DNA of 64,000 nt from Bifidobacterium magnum (lineage in GTDB: Bacteria > Actinomycetota > Actinomycetes > Actinomycetales > Bifidobacteriaceae): the NCBI RefSeq assembly GCF_000741255.1, contig NZ_JGZB01000001.1, forward strand, positions 124,020 through 188,019. Direction: 5' to 3'. Below the pieces are notes generated by a model that ran no database searches, was not told the DNA's origin, and saw only the letters and a program-made list of their open reading frames with translations. Shown here one piece after another: positions 31,643 through 41,217 of the stretch. Both the position numbers and the translations under genes were made by a program. Within the stretch, counting starts at the first letter, position 1, and each line of letters begins with the position of its first letter.

Positions 31643-31751
31643 TAAGTGCGGGCGGTACCGTGAAAATGTGGACAGAAGTGCGGAGAGTGGGAGAAAGCGG
31701 ATAGAAAGCGGGGAAGAGACGCCCCGGCCGCTCGACCTACGGCGCACATGA

Positions 31752-31757
31752 TACGGT
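31752..31757 (+). promoter_or_regulatory. -10-like element of nucS
   Basis: TACGGT ends 8 nt before the nucS ATG; a weak match, and GGTGGG nearby could instead serve as a ribosome-binding site. Confidence 0.3.
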
Positions 31758-31765
31758 GGGTCACT

Positions 31766-32449
31766 ATGCGAATTATTGTGGCAGATTGCTCAGCTGAATA
31801 TTCCGGTCGACTGCAGGCGTCCCTGCCGCTCGCCAAACGTGTGCTTCTGATCAAAGCGGACAACAGTCTGCTCATTTTCTCGGAACTTGGCTCCTACAAG
31901 CCGCTCAATTGGATGGTGTCGCCGTGCACGATCAGCGACATCACTCCCGAAGACGGCGAGAACGAGAAAGTGATCCGTGTGAGCGCCACAAAATCCACCG
32001 ATATTTTGGAAGTGTCGTTGCGCCACATCTACTCTGATGAAACGTACGATTTGGGCGAGGATCCGGGCCTGCACAAAGAGGGTGTGGAAGACCATTTGCA
32101 GCGGTATTTGGCCGAACAGATCGAGCGCATTGGCAAGGGCGCGACTTTGGTGCGCCGCGAATATCCGACTCCCGTCGGTCCCGTCGACATTATGGCGATT
32201 GACGGCGAAGGCCAGCATGTGGCCATTGAGATCAAGCGTCACGGCGGCATTGATGGTGTTGAGCAGCTGACGCGTTACGTCAAGCTGCTCAACAAGGATC
32301 CGCTGTTGGCGCCCGTGAGGGGCATGTTCGCCGCGCAAACGATCACGCCGCAGGCCCGCACGCTTGCCACCGAGCGCGGATTCTCATGCCTGCTGCTGGA
32401 TTATGACGAAATGCGCGGCGCGGAAACGGACGACCTGCGTCTGTTTTAG
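31766..32449 (+). CDS. nucS: Mismatch-specific endonuclease NucS/EndoMS
   Basis: Cuts both strands at mismatches and replaces MutS/MutL repair in many actinobacteria. The 227-residue protein has the N-terminal beta domain (MRIIVADCSAEYSGRL, LLIKADNSLLIF, SYKPLNWM) and the RecB-like nuclease domain with VGPVDIMAIDGEGQHVAIEI followed by K and GIDGVEQLTRYV, which holds the D...ExK active site. The C-terminal LRLF resembles a sliding-clamp binding motif. ATG 31766 is the family start. It is followed by a convergent FKBP gene. Confidence 0.94.
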   Translation: MRIIVADCSAEYSGRLQASLPLAKRVLLIKADNSLLIFSELGSYKPLNWMVSPCTISDITPEDGENEKVIRVSATKSTDILEVSLRHIYSDETYDLGEDPGLHKEGVEDHLQRYLAEQIERIGKGATLVRREYPTPVGPVDIMAIDGEGQHVAIEIKRHGGIDGVEQLTRYVKLLNKDPLLAPVRGMFAAQTITPQARTLATERGFSCLLLDYDEMRGAETDDLRLF

Positions 32450-32509
32450 CGGGGCCGCCCGTTCATCTGTACGGCTGGGACGCGGAGAAGTCCCAGCAAT
32501 TCCGGCGGT

Positions 32510-33472
32510 TTAGTACTTCGCCAAAATATCCACGACGAACACGAGCGTGGAGTTGGCCGGGATGGATCCCTGCGCAGTACTGCCGTAGCCGAGATCCGGC
32601 GGAATGACGAGCAGCACCTGGGATCCGACCGTCTGGCCCGTCAGGCCTTCGGTCCAACCCTTGATGACGCCGCCCGACAGGTTCGCGTCGAAGGTCGTGT
32701 TCTTGTCCCACGAAGAGTCGAACTGCTTGCCGTCGAGCAGCCAGCCCGTGTACTTGACGACGGCCGTGTCCGTGCTCGTGAGCTTGGCGCCGTCGCCCTT
32801 GATCAGCGGCTGGACCACAAGCTTGTCGGAACCCTTGTAGCCGTTCATATCAATGGACGGCTTGCCGTTCTTGGCCACCGTCACCTTCGGCAGATCGGAC
32901 GGAATGTTCTCCACCTTCGTGCCTTCGGCCTGGTTCAAGTCCTTGGACTGGGAGACGAGCGTGAGCACCATGACGTAGGACACGCCCGAGGAGGACTGGT
33001 CGTTCACACCGAACGCGATGGTCGTGTTGATTTTCGCGTTGTGCATGATCTGGTAGTAGTCGGGGCGCATCACGGAAGAGTTGGAGCTGACCACGATGGA
33101 GCAGTCGGGCGTGTTCTTTTCCCACGTGTTCATGAGTTCCGTGCCGTCTTTGGCGTTGATCGCGATGCCTTGCGCGCACACGCGGTTGCCGTCTTCGATG
33201 GTGGCGCCGTTGCCCTTCTGCAATATGGCGTAGCTGTTGTTTTCCACCGTCATTGGCGTCTTCATATGGATCGTCGGCTTCTTGCCGAGCTCGCCCGTGG
33301 CCGTAATGCCGGCGATCTGGTTCATTTTCGTGGACGAAGCGGAGGACGAGGAGGAGTCGGAGGAAGAATCGGAAGAAGATCCGGAACCGCAGCCGGCAAA
33401 GCCCACGCAGCACGCCACCGCGAGCGCCGCGGCCGCAATGCGCGTTACGCTAGATACTAATGTTTTTCGCAT
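32510..33472 (-). CDS. FKBP-type peptidyl-prolyl isomerase lipoprotein
   Basis: Secreted folding factor of 320 residues. The N-terminal signal ends in a lipobox (GFAGC), followed by a Ser/Asp linker. The C-terminal 110 residues form a full FKBP domain (VKYTGWLLDGKQFDSSWDK, VIKGWTEGLTGQTVGS, VLLVIPPDLGYGS, LVFVVDIL). The middle region may be a second, degenerate FKBP-like domain. An ATG at 33472 opens the signal peptide. It faces nucS; a GCTGGGAC/GTCCCAGC stem at 32474-32497 between them lacks a T-run. Confidence 0.9.
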   Translation of the reverse strand: MRKTLVSSVTRIAAAALAVACCVGFAGCGSGSSSDSSSDSSSSSASSTKMNQIAGITATGELGKKPTIHMKTPMTVENNSYAILQKGNGATIEDGNRVCAQGIAINAKDGTELMNTWEKNTPDCSIVVSSNSSVMRPDYYQIMHNAKINTTIAFGVNDQSSSGVSYVMVLTLVSQSKDLNQAEGTKVENIPSDLPKVTVAKNGKPSIDMNGYKGSDKLVVQPLIKGDGAKLTSTDTAVVKYTGWLLDGKQFDSSWDKNTTFDANLSGGVIKGWTEGLTGQTVGSQVLLVIPPDLGYGSTAQGSIPANSTLVFVVDILAKY

Positions 33473-33586
33473 AGCTTTACCCTAGCTGTTGAGTACGATT
33501 AAATCATTGGCAAGAGGGCCAAAAACGTTAGGTTTTCACCATGTTTTTCCAACTAGGCAGCCAACCCCTGTAGAATAGGTGCCGTT

Positions 33587-35254
33587 ATGAGTGATGCACA
33601 GGAAGCGCGAGACTCGTCTCGCCAAGTAAATAAGCCGACGCGCCATGCGAAAATCATGCGTGGCGTGGTTACCCCCATACTTGGTCTCATTGCAGTGGCG
33701 TGCATTGTGTTCGGAGTATTGAACCTTACCATTTGGAAGCCCAGCTCGCATATCAAGGCGACCGGAACGGTGAAAGGCTCACAATATATTGTGACCGATC
33801 CGGGCACGTTGAACATGGTGGATCCCACTGTCACGTTTACGGTGGCGGAGCAGGACGCTCCCGACCAGGACGTATGCGTGGCCGTAGGCTCGGCCAAGGA
33901 CGCCACGGGCTGGACCGAAGGGTTTGATTACGCGCGTATCAAGGGACTGAGCGCGTGGGACCGTTTGGATGTGGCCGAGCAGAAGGCGCAGGGTGAGCAG
34001 CGCGTTTCCGATTCGGATGTCCCGTTCAACCAGTCGAACATGTGGACGCAGACGGTGTGCGGCAAGGGGAGCGCCACCGTTACCGCCGAAAATACGAATG
34101 CTTCGCAAGTCATTATTACCGATCTGGGTTCCGCTGACCATACGGCCACGGTGACGATGCAGTGGACGCGCCAGACGCTACCGAACTACGCGACGCCGTG
34201 GTTCGTGGTCGGCGGCCTGTTCGCGGTGTTGGCCGTGCTCGCGGCTTCCATTTTCGCGATGCCCGCCGAGAAGCGCCGCAAGTTCCTGCCGCATCGTTCG
34301 CATGAGAAGAATCCGGACGAGGTGTCGATTGGCGAGGCTGTGACGGGCACGATTGCCGTGCTCAAGCCGAAAAAGCGCACGTCCACGAAGCCGTACAAGC
34401 GCCATGGACGCCGCAATGATGGCGAGACCACGGGATCCATGCCGGCCGTCAGTGGCGACGGTCCGAAGATTGTGGATACGCGTTCGCACAATATGCTGGC
34501 CAATACGCCGTCCGAGACGGAAGGCGAGTCCACGACGACGATTCCGTTGATCGATACGTTGCACAATGCTCCCGCCGTACAGGATGCCGGTTCCGCGAAT
34601 AGCGCGGGTGACGAGGACAATGCGCAGACCGCCGTGATTTCCGACGAGGAATTGCAGGCGTACTTCGCGCGGTTTGCGCGCGAGACGACGGGTGAGGATA
34701 CGGGTCTGCTGGCGCTGAATACGGAACCGGTGACGACAGCAGAGGAATCGGAAGCCAAGGAATCCGAAACGGTCGAGCCCGATGACAAGCCGGCTGACGG
34801 TCCGTCTGATACGAACGTTCCAGCCGAGGAAACCGTGGAAACGACGGTTGGGGAAACCGCTAAAGTTCCAGCGGACGAGACTGCCGACGAATCTGCTGAC
34901 AAATCGGCAGACAGGGCTGCGGATGATCCGGCTCCCGTCGAGGAAAGCGTGGAGACGGCGGTCGAGGAGACCGCTGAAGTTCCAGACGATGACAACAAGC
35001 CGGCCGACGACAACAAGACGGAAGACGCCGACAAGTCCGCCAAGCCCAAGGTCATGCTCACCAATAGCGCCCGCGCCAAGGCCGCGCGCGCCAAGAATTA
35101 CGACAAGACGGGCAAGATCGGCAAAACGGCCAAGAACGCCAAAACCGGCAAGGGTGGCAAGAACGCCAAGAAGTCGGGCAAAGGCAAGAAGCCGAAGAAC
35201 CATATGCAGGCTCGTCAGGGTGGCCAGAACAACCGCAAGCAGGAGGCCAAGTAA
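33587..35254 (+). CDS. Membrane protein with long charged low-complexity tail
   Basis: A 555-residue protein: basic N-terminus, a membrane span (VTPILGLIAVACIVFGVLNL, about residues 28-47), an external domain of about 150 residues with two cysteines, a second span (WFVVGGLFAVLAVLAASIF, about 205-223), then a cytoplasmic tail of over 300 residues. The tail is acidic with two related Glu/Thr/Val/Ala repeats (VETTVGETAKVP and VETAVEETAEVP) and finishes with a Lys/Gly/Asn-rich basic end. No enzyme motif. ATG 33587. Its stop overlaps the next start (TAATG), so it is translationally coupled to the lipoprotein gene. Confidence 0.8.
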   Translation: MSDAQEARDSSRQVNKPTRHAKIMRGVVTPILGLIAVACIVFGVLNLTIWKPSSHIKATGTVKGSQYIVTDPGTLNMVDPTVTFTVAEQDAPDQDVCVAVGSAKDATGWTEGFDYARIKGLSAWDRLDVAEQKAQGEQRVSDSDVPFNQSNMWTQTVCGKGSATVTAENTNASQVIITDLGSADHTATVTMQWTRQTLPNYATPWFVVGGLFAVLAVLAASIFAMPAEKRRKFLPHRSHEKNPDEVSIGEAVTGTIAVLKPKKRTSTKPYKRHGRRNDGETTGSMPAVSGDGPKIVDTRSHNMLANTPSETEGESTTTIPLIDTLHNAPAVQDAGSANSAGDEDNAQTAVISDEELQAYFARFARETTGEDTGLLALNTEPVTTAEESEAKESETVEPDDKPADGPSDTNVPAEETVETTVGETAKVPADETADESADKSADRAADDPAPVEESVETAVEETAEVPDDDNKPADDNKTEDADKSAKPKVMLTNSARAKAARAKNYDKTGKIGKTAKNAKTGKGGKNAKKSGKGKKPKNHMQARQGGQNNRKQEAK

Positions 35255-36267
35255 TGAAACGTTCCCCATGGACTGTATTCGCCGCCGCGTTGCTCGTGGT
35301 GGGCATGGGTGTCTCCGTCAGCGCGTGTGAAGGCGAGCTGCCGCAACCGAAGTCGGACACGTCTTCCGCCGCTTCCGCCACTCCGGACCTGACGGAGGCC
35401 CAGGAAAAGGCGATGCGCGAAAGCCTGCTCAAGACGATCACCGAAGCGAACAACGCCAAGTCGACCGACGTGCTGCCGTCCGTCATGAGCGGACCGGAAC
35501 TGCAGGTGCGCACCAGCGAGATCCAGATCGCCCAGAAAACGGGCCAACTGGACGCAAAAACGGAAATCCCGACCGACATTACGCAAACCGTAATCCCGAC
35601 TGATACGGGCTGGCCGCGTTCCGTATTCTCCATCACCACGACCACGCAGGACCAGCAGAGCAAGCGCCTGCTCGTCTTCAATCAGGATTCCGCGCGCAGC
35701 AACTACAAGCTGTGGGCCGTGGCGCGCCTGTTCCAGGGCGTCAAGCTCCCGAAGTTCGCCATCGCGTCCATCGGATCGCAAATGGGCACGGCCGACGACC
35801 ACGGCTTGACGATGACGCCGAAGGAAGCCGTGGAACGCTACGCCGACGTGCTCACGCACGGCGCGGACAGCAAGTATGCGGGCGATTTTGCGGACGACTA
35901 CTTCCGCCAGGATCTCTCGTCGCTTGAAAACACCGTGGCCGAAGCCATGAAGAAGAACGACGGCTCCCAGCAGCAGGACTTCACTCCGGACCTGAACCAG
36001 ATCCGCATCATGCGTTCGGCGGACGGCGGCGACCTTGTGGTCGCGCAGATCAATTCCGTCTGGACGCGTACGGCGGGCCAAGGCCGCGAATCACAGCCGG
36101 CTTCCGATTCGGAAAAGGCGCTGTTTGGCGACGGCAAGCCGACAAGCATCATGAAGGTCACGTATGTGAACGTGATCGCCATGTATGTGCCGCCGGCGAA
36201 TTCGGGGCAAAAGGTCACAGCTGTGGGCGCAGAACGCCAACCGATCAAGGTTGAAGCTGTTAAATAG
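35254..36267 (+). CDS. Lipoprotein of unknown function
   Basis: A 337-residue exported protein with a signal peptide ending in VSAC (lipobox) at about residue 25, followed by a Ser/Ala linker and a globular domain without recognised catalytic motif. ATG 35254 overlaps the upstream stop and follows AGGAGG. The upstream membrane protein, this lipoprotein and the downstream YbbN-like protein are on one strand with small gaps and may act together at the cell envelope; this is an inference from order only. Confidence 0.82.
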   Translation: MKRSPWTVFAAALLVVGMGVSVSACEGELPQPKSDTSSAASATPDLTEAQEKAMRESLLKTITEANNAKSTDVLPSVMSGPELQVRTSEIQIAQKTGQLDAKTEIPTDITQTVIPTDTGWPRSVFSITTTTQDQQSKRLLVFNQDSARSNYKLWAVARLFQGVKLPKFAIASIGSQMGTADDHGLTMTPKEAVERYADVLTHGADSKYAGDFADDYFRQDLSSLENTVAEAMKKNDGSQQQDFTPDLNQIRIMRSADGGDLVVAQINSVWTRTAGQGRESQPASDSEKALFGDGKPTSIMKVTYVNVIAMYVPPANSGQKVTAVGAERQPIKVEAVK

Positions 36268-36312
36268 AGGAGCATAGCCGCACATGCGGCAACAGGAAGG
36301 CAATAAGGCATT

Positions 36313-37293
36313 ATGGCACAGGAACAGTTCCGCCCGGGCTTCTCGCTCGCGGGCGCAGTGGATTTGGAAAGCTTGAAGCACAAGGTTGACGCCGAACCCG
36401 GCACCGAGGGCGGCGCTCCTGCCGCAGGCGGCTACGTGATCGACGCTACCGAGCAGATGTTCAACTCGCTCGTGCAGAACTCGGCCACCTATCCGATCCT
36501 GCTGTTCATGTGGGTTCCGACCGACAACCGCCTGTTCCCGCTGGCCACGAAGCTTGGTGACGCCGTAAACGCCATGAACGGCCAGCTCCAGATGGCGCGC
36601 ATCGACATTTCCCAAGCGCCGCAAATCATGCAGGCGTTCCAGCTGCAAGGCGCTCCGGCGCTGTTCGCGCTGATCGGCGGCCGCCCGATGCCGATTATCG
36701 CAGGCATGCCGAGCGAGGAGGAGACGCAGCAGATTATCGATACCGTGCTGCCGCAGCTCGTCCAACTCGCCGCCCAGGCCGGCGTGACGGGCAGCGCTCC
36801 CTACATGGGCGGCGCGGAAGGCGCGAACAACGCGGGCGCCGAGGATGGTGCGGAAGATGCAGAAGCGGCCGAGCCCGCCATTCCTGCCGCACACGAGGAA
36901 GCGCACCGTTTGGCCATGGAAGGCGATTACGCCGGTGCGGCCGCCGCGTACGAGCAGGTGCTCGAAAGCGACCCGAACGATACGCTTGCCGCCCGCGAGC
37001 GCGCCAAGGCGCTGCTGCTGGCCCGTTCCGCCAACGCCGACGTGCGCGAGGTGCGCGAAGCGGCCGCCGCCAACCCGGATGACGTGAACGCCCAGCTTGC
37101 CGTCGCCGACATCGACATGATCGGCGGCCAGATCCAGGACGCCTTCGACCGTCTGCTCGACTTTGTTGCGGCCGGCCACAAAAGCGAAATCGAGCCCGTG
37201 CGTCAGCGCCTGCTCGAGTACTTCCTCATCCCCGACGCCACCGACGAGCGCCTCAACCGTGCGCGCCGCCGTCTGGCCACGCTGATGTACTGA
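36313..37293 (+). CDS. YbbN/CnoX-like co-chaperone (thioredoxin fold plus TPR)
   Basis: A 326-residue cytoplasmic protein with a thioredoxin-like domain (about residues 40-150: PILLFMWVPTDNRLFPLATK, QAPQIMQAFQLQGAPALFAL) and C-terminal TPR-like helices (residues 190-326, AHRLAMEGDYAGAAAAYEQV). The usual CxxC is absent: the site reads WVPTDN, so it cannot be a thiol-disulfide enzyme and probably acts as a holdase or adaptor. ATG 36313 lies in a weak Shine-Dalgarno context (GGAAGG). Third gene of the trio starting at 33587. Confidence 0.85.
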   Translation: MAQEQFRPGFSLAGAVDLESLKHKVDAEPGTEGGAPAAGGYVIDATEQMFNSLVQNSATYPILLFMWVPTDNRLFPLATKLGDAVNAMNGQLQMARIDISQAPQIMQAFQLQGAPALFALIGGRPMPIIAGMPSEEETQQIIDTVLPQLVQLAAQAGVTGSAPYMGGAEGANNAGAEDGAEDAEAAEPAIPAAHEEAHRLAMEGDYAGAAAAYEQVLESDPNDTLAARERAKALLLARSANADVREVREAAAANPDDVNAQLAVADIDMIGGQIQDAFDRLLDFVAAGHKSEIEPVRQRLLEYFLIPDATDERLNRARRRLATLMY

Positions 37294-37424
37294 TTGCTGA
37301 TTCCGGTTGCGTGGCGCCGGTATGCTGCAGGTTGGGGAGCGGCCGCCGGCGTCACGAAAATCGGTGCACTGGTAATGAAAGTTTGCGTGAAAGTCCATTG
37401 AGCGTGTAGAGTGTTCTCTGGTAT

Positions 37425-37500
37425 GGGCCCGTAGCTCAGTGGATAGAGCGTTCGCCTCCGGAGCGAAAGGTCGTGGGTTCGAACCCCATTGGGCCCACCA
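37425..37500 (+). tRNA. tRNA-Arg (CCG)
   Basis: Complete cloverleaf of 76 nt with 7-bp acceptor (GGGCCCG with TGGGCCC), anticodon CCG in a TTCGCC...GCGAA stem, GGTTCGAACCC T-arm, and encoded CCA. The broken surface-protein gene begins immediately downstream. Confidence 0.96.
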
Positions 37501-37515
37501 ATAAGGAGCATCATT

Positions 37516-38424
37516 ATGGCGTTTCGCCATGCTCATCTCATGCGGCGAACAGTCCGTCGGATCATCCGTCGAGTACTGCGAACAATCATTCGTCGGACGA
37601 CAAGTCGGGGACCCAATCGAATGCTCAGTCCGACCACAAACCCGACCATACGGACAAGGATCAGTCGAACGGATACGCCGCGACGAACGATATCAATGAT
37701 GCGGTGACGATCCATTCGTACGGTGCGACGGGAGAGGCGGGCGCCACCTACAAAGACAACGTGGTGCAGTATGTCTCACGCGTCAACCCTGACGCGCAGA
37801 ACCTTTCGGACGGCGCCAAACAGCTCGACTACAAAAGCACGCTCACCTACATGTTCAACCCGTATTACGGCAGCCAGCGCGTGGACCTCGTGTCCGGATC
37901 GTTGACCGTGTACTATGCGGACCGCTGTACGAAAACGCCCATGCACAACTCGGATGCCTTCGATTGGAAATGCCCGGCCAGCGCCGTTGTGCCCGCGCAG
38001 GATTACACGTACGAATACCATGCGGACAGTGTGGACACGAGTGCGCAATACCCGCAGCCCCAGCTGATGTACAACGTGATCACCATGCATCTGCCCAATC
38101 GTGTGGCGCTGCTCGTGTGCTACTCCTATCAAGGATTCAGCACAAAAGAAAACGGGCACGGCGCATGGGGAGGCCTCACCACGCGTGTGCGGCTTGACGG
38201 CTACCCGATGGCCGAAAACTATATCAGCATGCATTTCGAGGGCCTTGACCCCGTGGAAGCCTGGAGCGCTACCGAGCACGCCTGTAAAACATCCCGTGAA
38301 ACAACTGCCCGCTACGGGCGATACGGGCGTCATGCCGTTCGTATGGGGCGCCGTGGCGCTGCTGACGATCGGACTTGTATGCATCTGGCGCATACGGAGG
38401 TATCGGCGCCAACGCGTAGAATGA
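37516..38424 (+). pseudogene. Broken LPXTG cell-wall-anchored surface protein gene
   Basis: Coding sequence is split over two frames. The body (about 37520-38290) encodes a Ser/Asn/Asp-rich stretch and a folded domain (NVVQYVSRVNPDAQN, LTYMFNPYYGSQRVDLVSGS, with paired cysteines). The sortase signal is in the next frame: LPATG at 38305-38319, then a hydrophobic span and RIRRYRRQR, stop at 38424. One surplus base between about 38275 and 38300, perhaps in the AAAA at 38285-38288, separates them. No frame supplies a signal peptide; the only ATG with a ribosome site (37516, AAGGAG) opens an Arg-rich dead end. Sequencing error is possible for the shift, less so for the missing signal. Confidence 0.75.
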
Positions 38425-38461
38425 ACCTGTTATAGGTCGGCTAGGAAAGGTGGGCACCGTC

Positions 38462-39331
38462 ATGTGTGCGCAGTGCAATCGTGTGAGCACTCGTATGGCG
38501 GGGAACCCGGAAGAAGGAACCGTGGCCTCACGGACTTCCGTATTGCTGATGATGCTCGCGGCCTTCATTACGCTCGCCATATGCGGCGTATGCTGCGCCT
38601 GGTGCACGCCGGCCGTCGCCTTTGCCAAGGAAACGAAAACCGAATCACGCTCCACCAAACATTCCGATACCGCGGACGGATCCGATCAAGACTCGGACCA
38701 AGGTTCTGTCACCGTGACCTACGCGTACGGGGACGACGCGTTGACGGGCGTGGCCGTATCGCTCTACAAAGTCGCCACCGTACATAATGAACATCTCACG
38801 GCCACGGCGCAATTTAAAAAATACGCAATCGACTGGAACCACGACGAAGGCGCGTCCACGGTGAACTGGACCGACTCGTGGTCCAAGAAACTTGCGCGTA
38901 TCCTTGACGAAAACGCGCTCGCCGACGACCTGCATCCCGACGCCATCGACCATATTGACGCCGACGGCACCGTCACTTTCGACCATCTCGGATCCGGTTT
39001 GTATTTGCTGGGACTCGACTCCTACACGAACGCCACCACACGCTGCTCGCAGTCCGCGCAGCTCGTCTGGGTGGGCGCGGGACAAGGCTCGCGCAACGTG
39101 AGCGTCACGCCCGACGCCACCTGTCAAACGGACGCCACCACATCGAAGGCGAACACCACAGTAGGGCAGAACACGGAAGGCACGGCCGCTCCCACGAACC
39201 TCGTGCCGCACGCGTTCACTACACGCAACGTATTCGCGTTCGCCGCGGTCGGAGTGGCCATTGCGCTTGGTGTGCTCGTGACGCTCGCCGTATGCGACGC
39301 AAGGCGGCGGCGCAAAAGCAGCAAACGCTAG
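38462..39331 (+). CDS. Pilin-like secreted protein with C-terminal membrane anchor
   Basis: A 289-residue protein: a long signal peptide (hydrophobic TSVLLMMLAAFITLAICGVC, cleavage near AVAFA), a domain with the SpaA/pilin-like pattern (GVAVSLYKVATV, LARILDENALA, DGTVTFDHLGSGLYLLGLDS), a Thr/Ala/Asn-rich stalk, then a membrane span and RRRRKSSKR. There is no LPXTG before the span (LVPHAF instead), so wall sorting is doubtful. ATG 38462 follows AGGAAAGG at a long distance; GTG 38450 is an alternative. It directly follows the broken LPXTG gene and may share a lost pilus-like function with it. Confidence 0.72.
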   Translation: MCAQCNRVSTRMAGNPEEGTVASRTSVLLMMLAAFITLAICGVCCAWCTPAVAFAKETKTESRSTKHSDTADGSDQDSDQGSVTVTYAYGDDALTGVAVSLYKVATVHNEHLTATAQFKKYAIDWNHDEGASTVNWTDSWSKKLARILDENALADDLHPDAIDHIDADGTVTFDHLGSGLYLLGLDSYTNATTRCSQSAQLVWVGAGQGSRNVSVTPDATCQTDATTSKANTTVGQNTEGTAAPTNLVPHAFTTRNVFAFAAVGVAIALGVLVTLAVCDARRRRKSSKR

Positions 39332-39408
39332 CTGGGCAAGCGGCAAACGCTAGCCCGGCGGGCGGCAACTCGTGTGTCCGGAGCGGTTCGGGCTGTCAGC
39401 TTGGCGAT

Positions 39409-39414
39409 TACACT
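39409..39414 (+). promoter_or_regulatory. -10 element of argS (leaderless type)
   Basis: TACACT followed by GGTAAGA and the argS ATG at 39422. Confidence 0.5.
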
Positions 39415-39421
39415 GGTAAGA

Positions 39422-41209
39422 ATGAGTCCAGAAGCGTTAAGTGAACTTATTTCCGGCATTGCACACGACTTGGTAGCCAACGGCCAGGCGGGCGATTTGA
39501 CCGATGAATTGATCCCATCCATTGACAAGCTTGCGGTGATGCGTCCCAAGGACCGCGCCCACGGTGACTGGGCGTCGAACGCCGCCATGCAGCTGGCAAA
39601 GAAGGCCGGCATGAAGCCGCGTGACCTGGCGCAGCTGTTCGCCGACCGTCTGGCCGAAACCGAAGGTATCGCTTCCGTGGAAGTGGCCGGCCCGGGCTTC
39701 ATCAACATTACGCTTGATTCCGCTTCCGCCGCCGTGGTGGTGGACGAAGTGCTCGCCCAGGGCGAGTCGTTCGGCAAGAACACGCATTTGGGCGGCAAGA
39801 CCTTGAACCTCGAGTTCGTCTCCGCCAACCCGACGGGCCCGATCCACATTGGCGGCACGCGTTGGGCGGCCGTGGGCGACTCGATGGCCCGCGTGCTCGA
39901 AGCCAACGGCGCCCAGGTGGTGCGCGAATACTACTTCAACGACCATGGCGAGCAGATCAACCGCTTCGCCAAGTCGCTTGTGGCCGCGGCCCATGGCGAG
40001 GAAGCTCCGGTGGACGGCTACAAGGGCGCCTACATTGACGAGATCGCCGAACGTGTGATCAAGGAAGCCAAGGACGACGGCGTTGACATTCTCGCCCTGC
40101 CGCGCGTGGACGCCGGCAAGGACGCCAACGGCGAGCCTCTCGGCGAAGGCGACTCCGAGCAGCGTGAAGAGTTCCGCAAGCGCGCTGTGCCGATGATGTT
40201 CACGGAAATCCAGGAATCCATGAACAACTTCCGCGTGAACTTCGACGTGTGGTTCCACGAGAACAGCCTGTACGAAGACGGCGAAGTCGAGCGCGCCATT
40301 GAAGATCTGCGCGCCCGCGGCGACATTTACGAAAAGGATGGCGCCACCTGGTTCGCTTCCACGAAGCATGGCGACGACAAGGACCGCGTGATCATCAAGT
40401 CCGACGGCAACTACGCCTACTTCGCGGCCGATATCGCCTACTACCGCAACAAGCGCCACCGCGCCATCGATCCGGCCGACATCGCCATCTACATGCTGGG
40501 CGCCGACCACCACGGCTACATCGGCCGCATGATGGCCATGTGCGCGGCCTTCGGCGACGAACCGGGCGTGAACATGCAGATCCTGATCGGCCAGCTCGTG
40601 AACGTGATGAAGGACGGCAAGCCCGTGCGCATGTCCAAGCGCGCCGGCAACATCGTCACGATCGACGACCTCGTGGAAGCCATCGGCGTGGACGCCTCGC
40701 GCTATTCGCTGGCCCGCACCGACTACAACTCCTCGGTGGATATCGACCTCGACCTGCTCGCCTCCCACTCGAACGAGAACCCCGTGTACTACGTGCAGTA
40801 CGCGCACGCGCGCTCCTGCAACGTGGACCGCAACGCGGCGGCCGCGGGCCTGACCTACGACGGTGCCGACCTGGGCCTGCTGAACACGGAGGCCGACGGC
40901 GAAGTGATGGCCATGCTGGCCCAGTGGGCGAGCACGCTCGCCACGGCCGGCGACCTGCGCGCCCCGCACAAGATCGCGCACTACCTCGAGGACCTCGCCG
41001 CCGCCTACCACAAGTGGTACAACGTGGAGCGCGTCGTCCCGATGGAGCTTGGCGAAGAGGACGCCAAGCTCCTGAGCGAAGAAGCGCGCATCGCCAAGGC
41101 TCCGGAACCGGCACGCGCCGCCGCACGTCTGAAGCTCAACGACGCCGTGCGCACGGTGATCGCCGAAGGCCTCGACCTGCTCGGCGTCTCCGCCCCGGAC
41201 AAGATGTGA
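39422..41209 (+). CDS. argS: Arginyl-tRNA synthetase
   Basis: Class I synthetase of 595 residues. The N-terminal Add1 domain (residues 1-100) precedes the HIGH-type motif in FVSANPTGPIHIGGTRWAAV, then LGADHHGYIGRM and a KMSKS-like PVRMSKRAGN, and the C-terminal DALR anticodon-binding domain (YVQYAHARSCNVDRN to the end). ATG 39422 is supported by the TACACT 7 nt upstream. It converges on thrB, only 8 bp between the stops. In many actinobacteria argS precedes lysA-hom-thrB on the same strand; here it is in opposite orientation. Confidence 0.97.
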   Translation: MSPEALSELISGIAHDLVANGQAGDLTDELIPSIDKLAVMRPKDRAHGDWASNAAMQLAKKAGMKPRDLAQLFADRLAETEGIASVEVAGPGFINITLDSASAAVVVDEVLAQGESFGKNTHLGGKTLNLEFVSANPTGPIHIGGTRWAAVGDSMARVLEANGAQVVREYYFNDHGEQINRFAKSLVAAAHGEEAPVDGYKGAYIDEIAERVIKEAKDDGVDILALPRVDAGKDANGEPLGEGDSEQREEFRKRAVPMMFTEIQESMNNFRVNFDVWFHENSLYEDGEVERAIEDLRARGDIYEKDGATWFASTKHGDDKDRVIIKSDGNYAYFAADIAYYRNKRHRAIDPADIAIYMLGADHHGYIGRMMAMCAAFGDEPGVNMQILIGQLVNVMKDGKPVRMSKRAGNIVTIDDLVEAIGVDASRYSLARTDYNSSVDIDLDLLASHSNENPVYYVQYAHARSCNVDRNAAAAGLTYDGADLGLLNTEADGEVMAMLAQWASTLATAGDLRAPHKIAHYLEDLAAAYHKWYNVERVVPMELGEEDAKLLSEEARIAKAPEPARAAARLKLNDAVRTVIAEGLDLLGVSAPDKM

Positions 41210-41217
41210 TATAAGCG

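Noticed and set aside
32474..32497. GCTGGGAC/GTCCCAGC stem between nucS and the FKBP gene as a terminator
   Set aside because: It lacks a T-run on either strand; it may still help stop convergent transcription.
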